The position numbers were made by a program, and so were the translations under genes. A stretch of 64,000 nucleotides of DNA from Alloascoidea africana (lineage: Eukaryota; Ascomycota; Alloascoideomycetes; Alloascoideales; Alloascoideaceae). The stretch covers positions 124,001-188,000 of the forward strand of contig JAKTTT010000041.1 of the NCBI GenBank assembly GCA_030581615.1, in the 5' to 3' direction. A model generated the notes under the pieces. The model was not told where the DNA came from. It made no database searches and worked only from the letters and a program-made list of their open reading frames with translations. Shown here one piece after another: positions 1 through 12,714 of this stretch (its first letter is position 1; each line of letters begins with the position of its first letter).

Positions 1-354
1 GGACATTCCGGCCTGGCACGCATAAGAGCAGTACTTGCCGTCCTCACACGCGGTTGCAGAGTTGGCGTCTCCATCCGAAATGGTCGTCCATCCATCAAGT
101 CCAATCCAGTCTATTGCAATCACTCCTTGTCCCGCAGGAAACGAGGAGCACTTGATCGTCCCGTCTTCAAACTTCTCGCTCGGCTTTTCAAAGTCCTTGA
201 GGTCTCCCTCGATGCCCGAGCTTGATTTGTTATTGTTATTGTTATTGTTTTGTTCCGCCTCTCGCCTGTGCAAGTGGTGGACATGTTCCAAAGGAGCAGG
301 TGCCGCCAAAACTGAAGCAGCCAAAAATGTTGAAAAAATCGCAGAGTATTTCAT
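1..354 (-). CDS. SUN-family cell-wall protein, N-terminal part (cut by window edge)
   Basis: The first 118 codons of a secreted SUN-domain protein (Uth1/Sim1/Sun4/Nca3 family, GH132), which acts in wall remodelling and septation. The ATG at 354 opens a hydrophobic signal peptide (MKYSAIFSTFLAASVLAAPA). A dibasic HRR-EAE motif follows, consistent with Kex2 then Ste13-type processing, then a seven-Asn run. The start of the SUN domain is clear: CSSFPAGQGVIAIDW, then GWTTISD, then CEDGKYCSYACQAGMS, with cysteines at the family positions. The gene continues beyond the left edge. It closely resembles the complete SUN gene at 46,472-47,368 but uses more GC-rich codons. An alternative methionine upstream was not seen. 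The family is certain; the orthologue within it is not. Confidence 0.9.
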   Translation of the reverse strand, partial: MKYSAIFSTFLAASVLAAPAPLEHVHHLHRREAEQNNNNNNNKSSSGIEGDLKDFEKPSEKFEDGTIKCSSFPAGQGVIAIDWIGLDGWTTISDGDANSATACEDGKYCSYACQAGMS

Positions 355-533
355 CCTATAATGCACTTGATTCTACAAATCGTATCCCCCACATCTATTG
401 TTAGATTATATCGTCTTCATGTTTTGGGCCAACCCAAAAACGGAATAAGGTTGAGAGGTGGGGTCTCACAGTACGTACCTGAACAGAACGGAAAAAAAAA
501 AGAAGCGAATGACTTGTCTTTGAAAGAAGTGAG

Positions 534-547
534 TTTAGGGTTTAGGG
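534..547 (-). promoter_or_regulatory. tandem TTTAGGG pair (possible Tbf1 sites) upstream of the SUN gene
   Basis: Two adjacent TTTAGGG units read as CCCTAAACCCTAAA on the SUN gene's strand, about 180 bp upstream of its ATG. The yeast factor Tbf1 is known to bind RCCCTAA-type sites in promoters and subtelomeres, so a Tbf1-dependent element is plausible. Two units alone do not make an interstitial telomere. Confidence 0.3.
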
Positions 548-813
548 TTGGGTTTTTTGTTATTTCCCAAGAAAAAGAGCGACTATAATCGAGTGTATCT
601 AGGTGTATTCGATTCACAAGAAAGAAGGGGAAGAGGAAAGAAGAGAAAGAAGGATATAAAAATTTGAAAGGAGATACAAGGCGGAAAAAGCTGAGCCCAT
701 TCCCAAGATTTCCAAATCCTGGCCTTTGCAGCTCGCACCGGGATCTTCAGCCGGACAGCCCCTGGCCGGGTAGCCCCTGGCCCCTGGCAATCGCAGGCTC
801 TTCGCTCTTAGTT

Positions 814-849
814 CTCGCACTCGCACTCGCACTCGCACTCGCACTCGCT
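814..849. repeat. CTCGCA hexanucleotide microsatellite
   Basis: Five perfect CTCGCA units followed by a CTCGCT unit. The array ends just before the stop codon of the phospholipase gene at 851-853, so it would lie at the very start of that gene's 3' untranslated region. Confidence 0.9.
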
Positions 850-850
850 C

Positions 851-2044
851 TCACTTGGCAAACACAGCGAGATACGCCCAGAACAGGCCGTCCAGGCAGC
901 GGTACACCGCGTAGAGGGCGCGGGCCTTGATCCCGGAACATCTCAGCGCGTGGAATTGGAATTGCGACCGCAACAGCGTATTCTGTTCCTGTTCATCTCC
1001 ATGTCCATGTCCAGGCTGCCTCTTGCCCGCCACAACTTGTAGATACTCGTCGGGTCGGTCTGTGACCACGCCCTCGAATTTGCCACTCTTGATCATCCAT
1101 TCCATCACCCCGAGGTCATTCACGGTCCATGAGTAGAGCCCGACGCCTCGTACGCCCATTCTCTCCATGAACTGCTGGCCCCGCGACCCGTAAAGTGCAA
1201 GGTATAGCATCGATACCCCTTGCACGCGTCTCCTACCCTCCACTTCCCCCAACAGCCGTTCCGTGTAGAAAATGCTCACGCTAATGTGCACGGCCTGGAA
1301 CCCATCAAACTCCTCAATCTCCCCCAACGCAAGGAAAAACTCAACGTTCCAAAGCCCCAGTATGACTCGCTCGCGCCAGAAATCGAGGTTCGGGTCATGA
1401 TCCACCAACAATGCAAGTAACTTGTGCAGAATGCCCGTCGAATTCGTAAACTTGATATCCACCATAATCTTGGTTGAGGCATAGGCAGGATCCCCAATCA
1501 GCCTGTCCAGCACTTGTGACAACGCAGCCATGCCAACTCGAGGCGCCCGCTGGCTGACAAGCCGGTCCAACCCCCCGTGGTACGGAGTCTGTCCCACTTT
1601 CAAGCTGGGCCTGCCGAAACATCGCCCAGTGCTGCCGTCCTTGTGTTATCACATGAATTAGACTCTGTGCTGATTGCTGGTTCACCACTGGGCTTAACTT
1701 ACATGCGATATGACAATCACGTCATCTGAAGAAACCTGAACATCTGAGTCTTGGGTTAAAACAAACTTGAAGAAGAAATAAAGAAAAAAAGAAAAAATGT
1801 TTAAGTATATATATCTCTATCTTACCAAGCTCTAACACATGTGTTCCTTCCCGGACAGCAGCATCAAACCCAGCCATAGAGTTTTCAGGATATAGTCCTC
1901 GAAATCTAACAAACCGAAACAATAATAATAAAAAAGAAGGAAAGCCCCCCCAAAGGGTTAGATCTCTAATGCTTCCCGGTTTTATCCCCCACCTTACCCT
2001 CTATGCCCAACACATAATGGTAATCCAATTGTACTATTGCTCAT
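851..2044 (-). CDS. PGC1: Pgc1-like phosphatidylglycerol phospholipase C (GDPD family), four exons
   Basis: Glycerophosphodiester phosphodiesterase-family enzyme. Yeast Pgc1 degrades phosphatidylglycerol in lipid droplets and mitochondria-associated membranes. Exons I deduce: 2044-1998, 1905-1826, 1743-1703 and 1639-851, giving 318 residues. All three introns (92, 82 and 63 nt) have GT-AG ends (GTAAGG, GTAAGA, GTAAGT) and the phases match. The joined protein shows the GDPD signature: GHRG (His14, Arg15), YPEN, ELDV (Glu41, Asp43) and SHDG (His56, Asp57), followed by TGRCFGR, DIKFT and YSWTVND. The last about 25 residues are hydrophobic, like the membrane tail of Pgc1. Exon 1 encodes only 15 residues plus two bases and exon 3 is only 41 nt. 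Family is sure; exact first exon is inferred from the conserved GHRG motif. Confidence 0.85.
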
Positions 2045-5000
2045 TGCTGACTGTTAGGTGGAAACAAGAGAAGAGAAGAGAAGAGTAAAAAATTGGGAAG
2101 AATTGTCGTTAATTTTGTATTTGTATTAACTATCGCTTACCGATTTCTCCGGAATGGGCCAAAAATGGTGGAAATAACGGAAGGTTACTGAATCTGAATC
2201 TGTCCGGGTAACAGATATATACATGGAGGGAGGAAGGGAGGAGGGAGGAAAAAGGAGAAAATTAACCAGTGTAGAAAGAAACTCGACGTATCTTTACGTA
2301 TGATCAGGGATCTGATAAAATGAAAGTGTTATATCCTCATCGGCGTTTAATTAGAATGGGCTAAGTTGTTTTTGAACTTTGTCTGTTTTTTTTTTTTTTG
2401 GCAACTGCTCCATTATACAAGTTTTTTTCAAAAATCGAGTAACTATAACTATACTAATTTATAGAACTTGACGATCCGTTTCCCACTACGTAAGCACTCT
2501 CTTATACTTTCAAGTTTAGAAATTGCGTTAAATAATAAAGGAAACACAAGTACTTTTTTTTGTTCTTAGATGTCCCATTGACCATCATAATGTCTTTGTG
2601 TGGCGCATCCCCCCATTCGATGCCCATTCCTCCCTCCTTGATGATTCCGCAATTGCCTGCTTGCCTCCTCACTAACATCTATCTGATTAATCATGTGCCT
2701 GTTGTCATTTCTAACCTGAAAAGCGACTGAGGAGAAACAAAACAGAAACTTGAATGAACCAAAATAGATTATGAATCTATTCTTTTGTATCAAGTGTTTG
2801 TGTAATTGTAAATTATAAAGTGAACGGATCACCTTCCACAACATCGTCTAACGATCTCCTGTAAGATAAAAAAAAAAAATGTCGGGTCGCATAGTAGAAA
2901 ACATTGTAATTATTCTCTGAGCTATCCAACGAGACCCAAAACTAGGTATTCTAAAAAGTTGTTGAGATTTGGTTTTGTCAGTAGAGAAATTAAGAGGTTG
3001 GATGAATGGAAGAAGCGCTCAAAGAAGTCGATCGATGATACCTCACCCAAATTTGAAAGAAATGAACCTATGAATAGAAGAAAGAGCATTGTATGCTTCT
3101 CTGATATTGAGGATCTTCTATTCACATCAGAAATTACTGATAATTGGAACACAATGTGTAATAATCCTTTTTTTTCTTGTATTGACACAGCCTATGGAAT
3201 AAAAAATGGATGGATGGGATGCTATTGTTCTTGATACTACTATGTCTATCCGCAAGAAGGTTTGTGAATTGACGATCACGAATAATCTCGTATGTCTTCA
3301 ATTTTGACATCTATAGACTGTTTTTTCCCAAACTTTATCTCACTCTTCTGTCTTATATAGTTTTTAAAAACTTTTGCTGACATCAGAGCAACAACATTAC
3401 AAGGCAATTGGGAATTTTTGTTTTTTTGAAATTGCCAAACAAAAGCCAAGAAAACATAGGTATGTTAAGAGGCTCTTATTCGAAGTTTGCCCGAATCAAA
3501 TGGATTCAGATGGACAGGAGTTCGCAATGTGGAGGTTTGTCAAGACGAGCTAAAGCGACTGACTATTCGATACTGTCATACCTTGTGTGAAACCAAGATA
3601 CAATTCCCGAACAAGCCCAAGGCATGGAGAAATGTCTGGACATTTGATGAAGTAATTACCGAATAGCATCTTTTTCAGGTTATCCGCTCATCTGTATCCT
3701 GTGTAGTCCCTGGTGGAGAGATCATCAAGTATCTAAGTTCAAGAATAACTTGGAATGGAATTTATTCATCTAGATCAGATATATATGCGTTACTTCAGAA
3801 TTTTGGCAAGAGACATTGGACAGAGGATAAAGGGTTTTAGACCTACATTTAAAATGAAGAGATATCTGATGTACACTGTTTACAGGTGAGCGAATCTCTC
3901 CTTCCACAACCTTTCTACTGCTCATCATGTATTTAACCAAAACCCATTAGATATTGGTTTCAGCATTTTTTTTAGTTCTAAATCTCCTGTGAAAATCCTG
4001 GAGTTATTTCTTGGCTTTTCAACAAGCACCATCAGGACGAATAGTCTCTAGAAAGTCAACCAGGCTGTCTGTATTTCTTGAGATGTCGACGGCTTGCTCC
4101 TCTCATTTGACATCCTTTTGATTCAGTAGGCTCAGAGAAATTTTCCGGTTAATAAGCGCAGCTTCTTACAATGTCTATGTTTCCTTGGCCCTTTTTTGGA
4201 AATTGCAAAGTGATCTGTTCTCAACACACTAACTAAGGGTCATCATATGCAGAAAAGACTGAGTTTCTTTAACGATCTAATCAATGGTAGTAAAACTCAA
4301 TTGACAAGGTTAGTTCCGGGTGCCTGCTGCAAGCTATATACGACATTAAAAATCTGGATGAGGCGAAGAAGAAGCAAATGATTCAAATATACAGGGAGAT
4401 TTAGATGCTCTAATGCCCACTCTTTCTGTAATTTCGGAACTTCGTTTTCGTCCAGATTCTGTAAGTGTGGATCCAACCCATTGTACGAATGTTACACTGA
4501 ACTGAGAGACCCAACGATAAACTCAAGTTTGTCACTGGATATACCCAATTTAATGAGAAACGACAATATCAGCTAGAATATTCACTTTTTTCACTTTGAG
4601 GAACAAAAAGCAGTTGATATGTTGAAGAAAGATATCAAGTCTAAAGATTCTTTTTATGCTTCATCATCTGTTTATTTCTTGTTAGAAGAATGAATGACCA
4701 AGTATTCAAGCTCTTTATGCTAAAGAACATCTCTATAGACTTTATAACTCAAGAGCACGGGTAAATTATACTTTGCATACTAATTACCAGAGATTCTTGA
4801 ATTTGAACAGGAAGTTGGTCATATCAGAGGACATTGAAAGTCGGAATTTATGGACACGGTGTTCACACCAATATTGCTCCTATTTTGAAACAATCGATTT
4901 CAGTAGAAAAGCATTTTTCGGGTCTAAATACGGGCGACTTTTTCTTAGACTCTTTGGTGTTGAGGATTGACAGAGTATATTATATCAGAGCACTTAATTT

Positions 5001-8000
5001 GGGAGGGTCTTGGTTGATAACGCGAAGAGCAAAGACACTATTTGACACTATTAATTGTGAATACATCTTATGTGACCTAAGAACCAGAATCTTAAACAAA
5101 GAGATTGCGTGGAGTTGTGGAAAGTGGTCCGTCTACCTCTTTCGTCCGCTCACTTATGCCCCAGGTTACAAACAAAGCAGAAAAGTGGAGAAGCATCAGG
5201 AAGATAGCATTCTTTGGGTATTATTTTACCCTTACTCCATTTCATATCGATCCATTAAAAAGATCAAAACATGGCTGTTTTGGGTCGCACCCCTTATTTG
5301 AGAACAACTACGGTCGAGTTCAGAACTTGTGGTAAAGGGCAAAAAGTGTTTATATTAGCTTGGATCCAGTTATATGGAAGTCATCATATCTCCGCTTTTG
5401 ACTGTTAATCGATTACGCTTGTCAGCTGTTATCTAGAGTTTAGGAGACCGGGCTGAGTTCCCAAATCCCTAGGCGTTTGTTTCCATTCCTCACTCTTTTT
5501 CTCTATCTGTTTTTCTAACTTGACATCTATAAGGGTTAATCTTTCTGGTTATGACTGTTGGCTTGATAGATGAACATCAGCCATAAAAGGAAACTTGTGA
5601 AAAAAAATGATTTAGTTGTAAACTGTCTTCAAAAGATCCAAAAAATAAGGTTCAACTGGAATTATACTGGAACTTGTATTCCGATTAGGTGCTTTATTTC
5701 ATTTAATCTTTTGTCTCGTTGGTTGTAGAACTCCTATCCAAGTTGAAAGGGAAATAAAGCTGTTTATCTGATGGATGAAAAAAAGAGCTTATATTTTGAT
5801 TTTTGTTGAGGCCCGAGTGATTGTGCGTTATTGAGTTGAACGACTTCTTATTCTCCTGTGCTTTTAAACAACATGCAAGCGCACTTGGTGCTTTTTTTCC
5901 CTATCATACATGTTTTGATGTAATAAATGGGAAAAAGTTCCAGTTTGGTTGATACAGTATATTTGTTTCTTTCAGAACTTACAGAAAAGACGATACTTCT
6001 GCAATTGTCTTTAATTAAGAGTAAGAGTGTCAAAGGGGAAGTCAGGGGCTATAACCTTCCTTTCTTCCTTTCTTCCTGCCAGAAGCATCTATCCAAATCT
6101 TACAAAATCGTTCCAGTTTCTTTGTCATATAGGTGAGTTACTCGAAATCTCATCATGTCTACAACTCCTAAATTTGATATAGGGTTGTCATGAGATCAAT
6201 CAAGGAGAAAAAAAAACAGTAATATGGGACAAAATGGCTTTTACCATTTGATTCCCGACCATCAAGCCACACTTTCATAATCCAACCTAAGTCTAATGAA
6301 AATTCAAATCCTTTCATTTCCCTAGCAATCCCATTTCTCCATTCTGTTTCAGCCAATGTTTCGGATCGACAGATTCAAAAGCCCAATTCTGATTTCACAC
6401 AAAAGTTTATACAAAAAATCTTTTCATAGCTTCAACCTTTCAAAATCTATGCTTTTTTAACCCATTTTTAAACCTGGGACTCGAGTATTTTATGCTTTTC
6501 CGGTTTCATAATGATCATTTATTGTTTAAGGAGCCTTCATTTGCCTTGGTGTAGTGGAATGATACGCCGTCTTCTGTCATGTACGTAAAAAAGCTGGCTC
6601 TGGCTCAGTAGAAATCCGCAATGCTATTAGTACATTGCAGTATAGTGTGACTTCTTAGATCTGGTTTAGAAACTATATCAATGTCATATATTTCTTATGA
6701 AGTTGCTTCAAATAACGTCATACAGTAAAATAAAGGGGTATGTGGAAAAAAGCTTTGGCATAACCATACTAAAAAAATGACATTTCAAATTTATGTCTTT
6801 GACTTATGACCATATGTATGTACCTAGTGTGGTACTATTGCCGTAGTTGGTATGGACGCCCACTTCAGACATACCTGTGTGAATACTCACGCGCACAAAT
6901 GTCCTTTAACAGACAAGCACGTTTGGTAGTAAAACTATAGTAAAATAGGTAGAAAAAAAAAACATAAAAATTACGTTAGTCTTTTCTAAAGTATCTTTTC
7001 CTTCTTTTCTTTCATTTTCTTACCACTACGAGTCTCGCTTTGGTCCCAAGCCGGTAAAAAAAGATACGTTCGTTTCTTCTTTTTCTGAAGAGGGAAACTT
7101 ACAGTGTTGCTGGAATGATAGGAGCAAGTTAAATTACTAGAGCCTGGTTATGGAAAAAAGATATAAAAGCTTGGATAAAACCTGCTCAAAACAGTTATTT
7201 CTTTGGCTAATTCAGATGAAAGAGCGCGTATTTTTTTCACTCTAACTGTGACACCTGTCAAAATTGTGACGTTTTTGCTATTTTCCACTACAAGTTCATA
7301 CGCTCTCCGAGATACCGGAACCGCGTTTACTGATTTCCAACGTTGCTTACGTTTTTTTTCTTCTTTAGTTAATTCCTATACCGACTCTCAAGTCATCGAA
7401 CTAAATATGCAACAAAAAATCATATCAAAACAGCAACATAGTTGGGTTAAAGTTGTGTGTGTTATCTTTTCAGAGAAAATTGCTTTTGTGCTTTTGGATC
7501 TCAATTACAGGATTTCCGAAAGGCAGAGAGATCCATTGTTTCTTAAAGACTTCATCTGAAAAAAAAAAAAGTAACTGGGTAATCTTACTTTGAATCTTAG
7601 AAAGAAAAACAGGAATATGATGGTTTTTTACAAGAAACTTTGCTATGGATACTACGCTGAATTTCTTCTTTATACCCAAAGCACCGGCCTTTTATTACAG
7701 TATAGCCTTCATCAATCGGTATTCACACCGACTAATTGCAATATCCAGAGCTGGAATCATAGTAAAGCCCGATGCTTTGTTAGATATCTACTCCATTCAA
7801 TAGAGTTTTCTCAGAATTATTCAGATATACATACCCAATTTAGGGAGATAGGATGTTTTGAATGGTTTTGTAAGTAGACAGTAAATCCGTAGAAGATCAA
7901 GCTCTTTCATCAGAGAATTAGAAAGTACAAATTAAAAAAAAATTACAGACTGATTTTAAAAGCGATTGAAACCTGTGAATTTGTGATCTATGTTCGAAAT

Positions 8001-11000
8001 AATCGCCATGTATTTCTGTTAAACCATTTGATGTTTTTATTGGTTTCTTTGCAGAGAACAACAGAAAAAGCTTCTCTAACCCTTTTGTTTTACGATTCAA
8101 TACAGTAATTTGAATGCTTTTATTTTCAAGGCTGTATCTTTTTTTTAATTATTGATTTAGAATCCTCTCTTGCCTTTAGCAAGCAAATGAACTATAATTT
8201 GATGGTCGCGCCTACATAAAGTCGAGATAGAAGGAACTTTTGATATTGTTGAATAACACAGTTTATGTCTCTAATTACAAACAAACGTTATGATAATCTC
8301 TAGAGGTATACATCTTTACTCAATCTTTGATGAGCATTTATCTCCCAAACTCCAATTGATGCAGTTCGGATAGATAAACTCTTTATTCACCTTTTGTCAA
8401 TTCCTGTTTCATAAGCACATGCTTTAACATGTATTTACAGATCTATTGCTCAAGTCTCATGTATCAAGGGGTATTAATGTGAATGATCTGAAAAGCGTCT
8501 TTGTTTATCTCCAATGTTTGGAATGGTATACGAAGTTGATGGCAAATCACGTAGAAGACAATGCATATTGACCATTTTCAAGCAGAATGGATTGGCGACA
8601 TTTGATTCACAGAACATAATCTCAATCCATTTCAAATTTTTCTCCACCAAAAACAAACTAACCAAAAAGCATCTCTGGTTTTTACTACTGGAAATACAGA
8701 ATGCTCCATTCCATACTGTATTATGAATGCATCGGAATGAGTAGCTTCAGTAGGTACGTTTTTTTTCCATGCAATCCAGTATGTTCAGGGGGATTTGAAC
8801 ACGCCACCACTTATTTATGTGTAAGGGTATAAGAATGAACCTGTTCCACAATCACCGAAAGCTTTTGACAAAGCGGTTGGTATCAATCAAAGAATCTGCT
8901 TTAGAAAAGATACAGTTACTTCAATAATATTGGAAAAAAGATAGCCCATCACCCTCTTACCGAAATAGTTTTGACAATTGCGGAAAGGAAAAACTCTAGG
9001 TAATGGCACACAGTAGGAGTTTTAGCTTTCAACACTTCTGTGGTAGCTAAAATTCATTTTCCCATTTGCTGGATAACAGATGTTGATATCTACGCCATTG
9101 TGGCCCTTCAGACCCAAAAACCAGAATATCGCGTTTGCCACTGGCTCTAGAGTATCTAAGGTGTTTTAGTTATTTCAACTGGTTTAGGTAATGAACATTA
9201 AAAGCAATCCAAGAACTAATTTTTCGCTGAACATCGTGTGTCTGGCAATTAAACTAGGCACTCTGGTCATGCTTAGGATTTCCCCACCAGTTCATTTAAT
9301 CTACAGAAACAGCAACTTTTAGTTGGACATTCATTTCCCCAGCAATATCTAGCATTATTGAAACAATTACCAAGTTCATAAATGCTTCAACAGACCATTT
9401 GGAAGCATAAAAGGCAAGTTCCCCCAATTTTTCACACAAAAAGTCATTGTAGATCTTATAAAAGCCTATGTATTACTACTAATCAGAGTTCACTTTTTTG
9501 GCATAATGGGAGAAGACGATTGTCTGTTTTTTTTTTTTATTCTTTCCTCAAAGATTAGAAGCATTGTAATAAGGATAAGCTAAAACTTGGAAGCACTTAC
9601 ATGAAAGCGCTCGCTAGATGATCCCATTTTTGAAGTTTGCCCGAGATGAAAACATAAAGCCGTTTCTTCTCTCTAATTTCCCAAATTCTAATTGCATAAA
9701 GGCATACATCTGTTGTAGAAATTCGTAGGAATAAAGGAAAACTTTGACTGACTCTATTGATAGGAAATTCGCCAGTGATATTTCCTTTTTTTTCGAGTTG
9801 ATAAAATGTAGTGGTCAAAATATTATGAATCTTTCTGTTCCCTAAAGTTGCTATTAAAAAGGGCTAGCAGATGATATTTTTCGGCAAATCAGACTCCGTG
9901 GATAACCAGTCGTCCGATCAGTCCGGTTTCTTTTAGCCTTTATTCTTCAAGACATGAGTATTACGGGCTGAAACTTGTAGGCCGCTGTAATGGATAAAAT
10001 TGCCATTCCAATCAAAATGATTATGTCCAAGCAAATCTCCCAGACCACACTGGTGACATCTATTTAAATTTTGTACTAGTATGTGCGATTAAGAATCGTC
10101 TGGAACTTCCTGAACAGTCCCTGAAGAGGTTAATGTGACCTTAAATCTTCTCCTTGACTTTATTTCGGATAAATCTGCACATGGCTGTACTTTTGACTTG
10201 TCCTGCTCGTCTCCAAAAAAGTATTTACAAAAGCAGTGAATAGGTGCCTTTTCTCGTTTTTTTAGTCATCTAGGAAAGGTAGGTAGAATAGAAGTTGAGC
10301 CAAAAAGAACACACATTATTTTTTTAATAGTTCTCCTGTCAACATGACCTAGCATAGAGAAAATTTAATATTTGTTACCATCTGCCATTCTTTTTGATTT
10401 TGTTTCAAAAGCTTTATGCACTTTCCATTTGTCACTCTCATGCGGACAACATGGACAGAATAATCCGCCCAGCTTTAGCCCAAATCATTTCCTATGATTA
10501 CTGCCAAAAAAGACCAAACTTAGTGTGATCGTGACTCTTAAATTTCAAGAAAGAGCTGTCCTACTTCACATATAAACTTAAACTAGCCGAGATTATGGCT
10601 GTTTTACTTGTCTTAGATTCAAACGAGATTGTTTCTCTACCAGCAATAATTTCGCCAAAGTCTAGACCAAACAATTAAACTTATTTTAATTTAGACTATC
10701 TGAAAACAGTCAAAGCATCAATTTTCATTATCAAATAGTTATCAAGCTATACCATGGATACAAATATTTGGTTACACAGATTCTGGATACAAAGGCGAAG
10801 AAAATTTTGGTACAGCTCATCATTTTGGATCAATAGTGAAAATCGCTGGTTTACTTTATAATAAAAAAAATCAATTTTTACAGAAAAAGAAGAAAAACAT
10901 CACCTTGTCAGATAATTTTCAGCCAACCTACCCAGTCAGATATTATCACGGATCGCTTGCATGCTTGTTTAGACCTGGTGAAAAGCTTGTGAAACACGCA

Positions 11001-12714
11001 CAGGGAGCTTCTGCTTGACAGCCACTCTTCATCAACATCAACACATAAAACAGATTTAGCACTTAGTACTCTTGAGTACCTCGCTTTCGTAGTTTGAGCT
11101 TCGGACAGAAACACAACAATAAAATCGACTGAGTACATCGTAGATCATATGTCATGATAATAGAAGTGGTTAAAAAAAATTATTCATACAATGGACTGCA
11201 AACCGGGGAACAAGCGTTGATACTTTCCTCCCAAAGCCAGCGTTTGTGCATATTCGCTTTTCAGCAGCTGTCAAAAGTTGTGCTCATCATCTCCTCAGCC
11301 CTTGCTCACACTGCGATCGTTATTTGCAAATACATGCCAGTTAGAAAATATCCAAGATGACTGACCACAAGGCTTTCAAAAGCAGAGCGTACGCAAGATG
11401 GAATTACAGCAAGTTTTACCTTACTTATCTCTTTGCATTCTTTGACAAACACTTTACTCTAACAACTAATCAGCTCAAACTAATCGTTACATGCCATACT
11501 CAGGTGGCAAGCATTTAAATACTGGAAGATCGTAAATCAATTTGGATGAATATGTGATGCTCAGTGTAATGAAACAATAAATCAAATGAGAAAACTCAAA
11601 TTATCAAATCCTGGGCTGCCGAAGCATTCTTTACCATTATGTCAAGCGTAAATGAGACACACTCATGGGAAAAAAATATAGCTGCTGATTGTAGCACAAT
11701 GTATGACATATGTTGCAGTATAGATTGCCCTATCTGGTATTATTGTTCTTCTTAATAGCTAGGATATCGAAAAACAATGCTTGCCTTCGATAATGCTTAC
11801 AAGTGATTATAAGACGTAAGAAAGCATTGAAGAACTAAAACACAAGGGGATGCGAAAGTCATTTTCGCACAGAAGAAGTGTCAACTGCCAGTTTACAGAC
11901 CTTGAAACAAAACAGGGTTTATGACATACTCAGATATGCATTCCCTAATCCCCTATTCTCCCTTGATACCTTCTTTCCGCTTTTTGCTTTTTCTGCGCCT
12001 ATCACTCATGACTATGGTTTTCCTTATGCTGCTATTTTCTGTTTTGAAATTATACTATCCCTATTTTTCTTCATATGAAAATAGGAGTCAAAGAACAGAC
12101 TGGCAATCATAATACGATCCTGACATTATAAAGTCTTGACTAATAACTCTCTGATAAATTCTTGATCAGAATATTGGGAATGATTTTCTTGTTTACTCAA
12201 AAGCTCATGGGTACCTTTTCCACTTTACTTCAGCAATAATTGGTACAGCATTCATAGTTATACGAACTGTGCTCGATAGAGTTAGCGCTAGGAAAAAAAT
12301 AATTGAAGATCACCCACCGAGTTCATAAGAATATGCGGGTGGGAAAGCGAACAATGCCAATCTTAGTATTGTTTATGCATGTCAATAAAACTGACAAACT
12401 CTGTAGTTCGTTAGTAGGCATGCTGCAAGAAAACAGAGACAGGAATGTGAAAGGATTTGAATGTATGCGACATGCCCTTACAACTCAACTACATGATGTA
12501 GTATTTCCCATAAGATTATAGCAAAACCTCAACAAATAGACTACATGCAGTATGTATATGATAGATAAACAGAACTCAATGCAATTTAGAATATAAATAT
12601 ATCAGATTTAAACAGATAGAAAGAAAAAGAGTCATGCTTTATGGTCTTGCGTTTTTTTGAAAACCAAGTTAAATCCAGAACTTTTCTAACTTATCAATGA
12701 TTGGTTTAAACCTG
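2045..12714. other. long gene-poor region
   Basis: About 10.7 kb without a recognisable gene. It is AT-rich with many short A/T runs. The longest open frames (for example 155 codons at 4,834-5,301 on the plus strand and 118 codons at 7,203-7,559) do not begin at convincing ATG codons and resemble no family I know. Between about 2.9 and 3.9 kb there are several plus-strand open stretches with codon-like texture flanked by GTATGT and pyrimidine-AG signals, and at 2,566-2,860 a minus-strand pair of similar pieces; these could be an unrecognised intron-rich gene or an old gene relic. The rest could be regulatory DNA, non-coding transcripts or decayed sequence. Confidence 0.5.

Larger units (their letters stand above)
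355..850. other. intergenic: SUN promoter and Pgc1 3' region
   Basis: No gene is seen. The stretch is upstream of the SUN gene and downstream of the phospholipase gene, both on the minus strand. It holds a short A-run near 491, a Tbf1-like TTTAGGG pair at 534-547 and a hexanucleotide repeat at 814-849, each listed separately. Short open frames here are not convincing. Confidence 0.6.

Noticed and set aside
7513-7521. TTTCCGAAA, resembling the core of a point-centromere CDEIII
   Set aside because: No CDEI or AT-rich CDEII partner; a nine-base match is expected by chance about this often, and the likely lineage lacks point centromeres.
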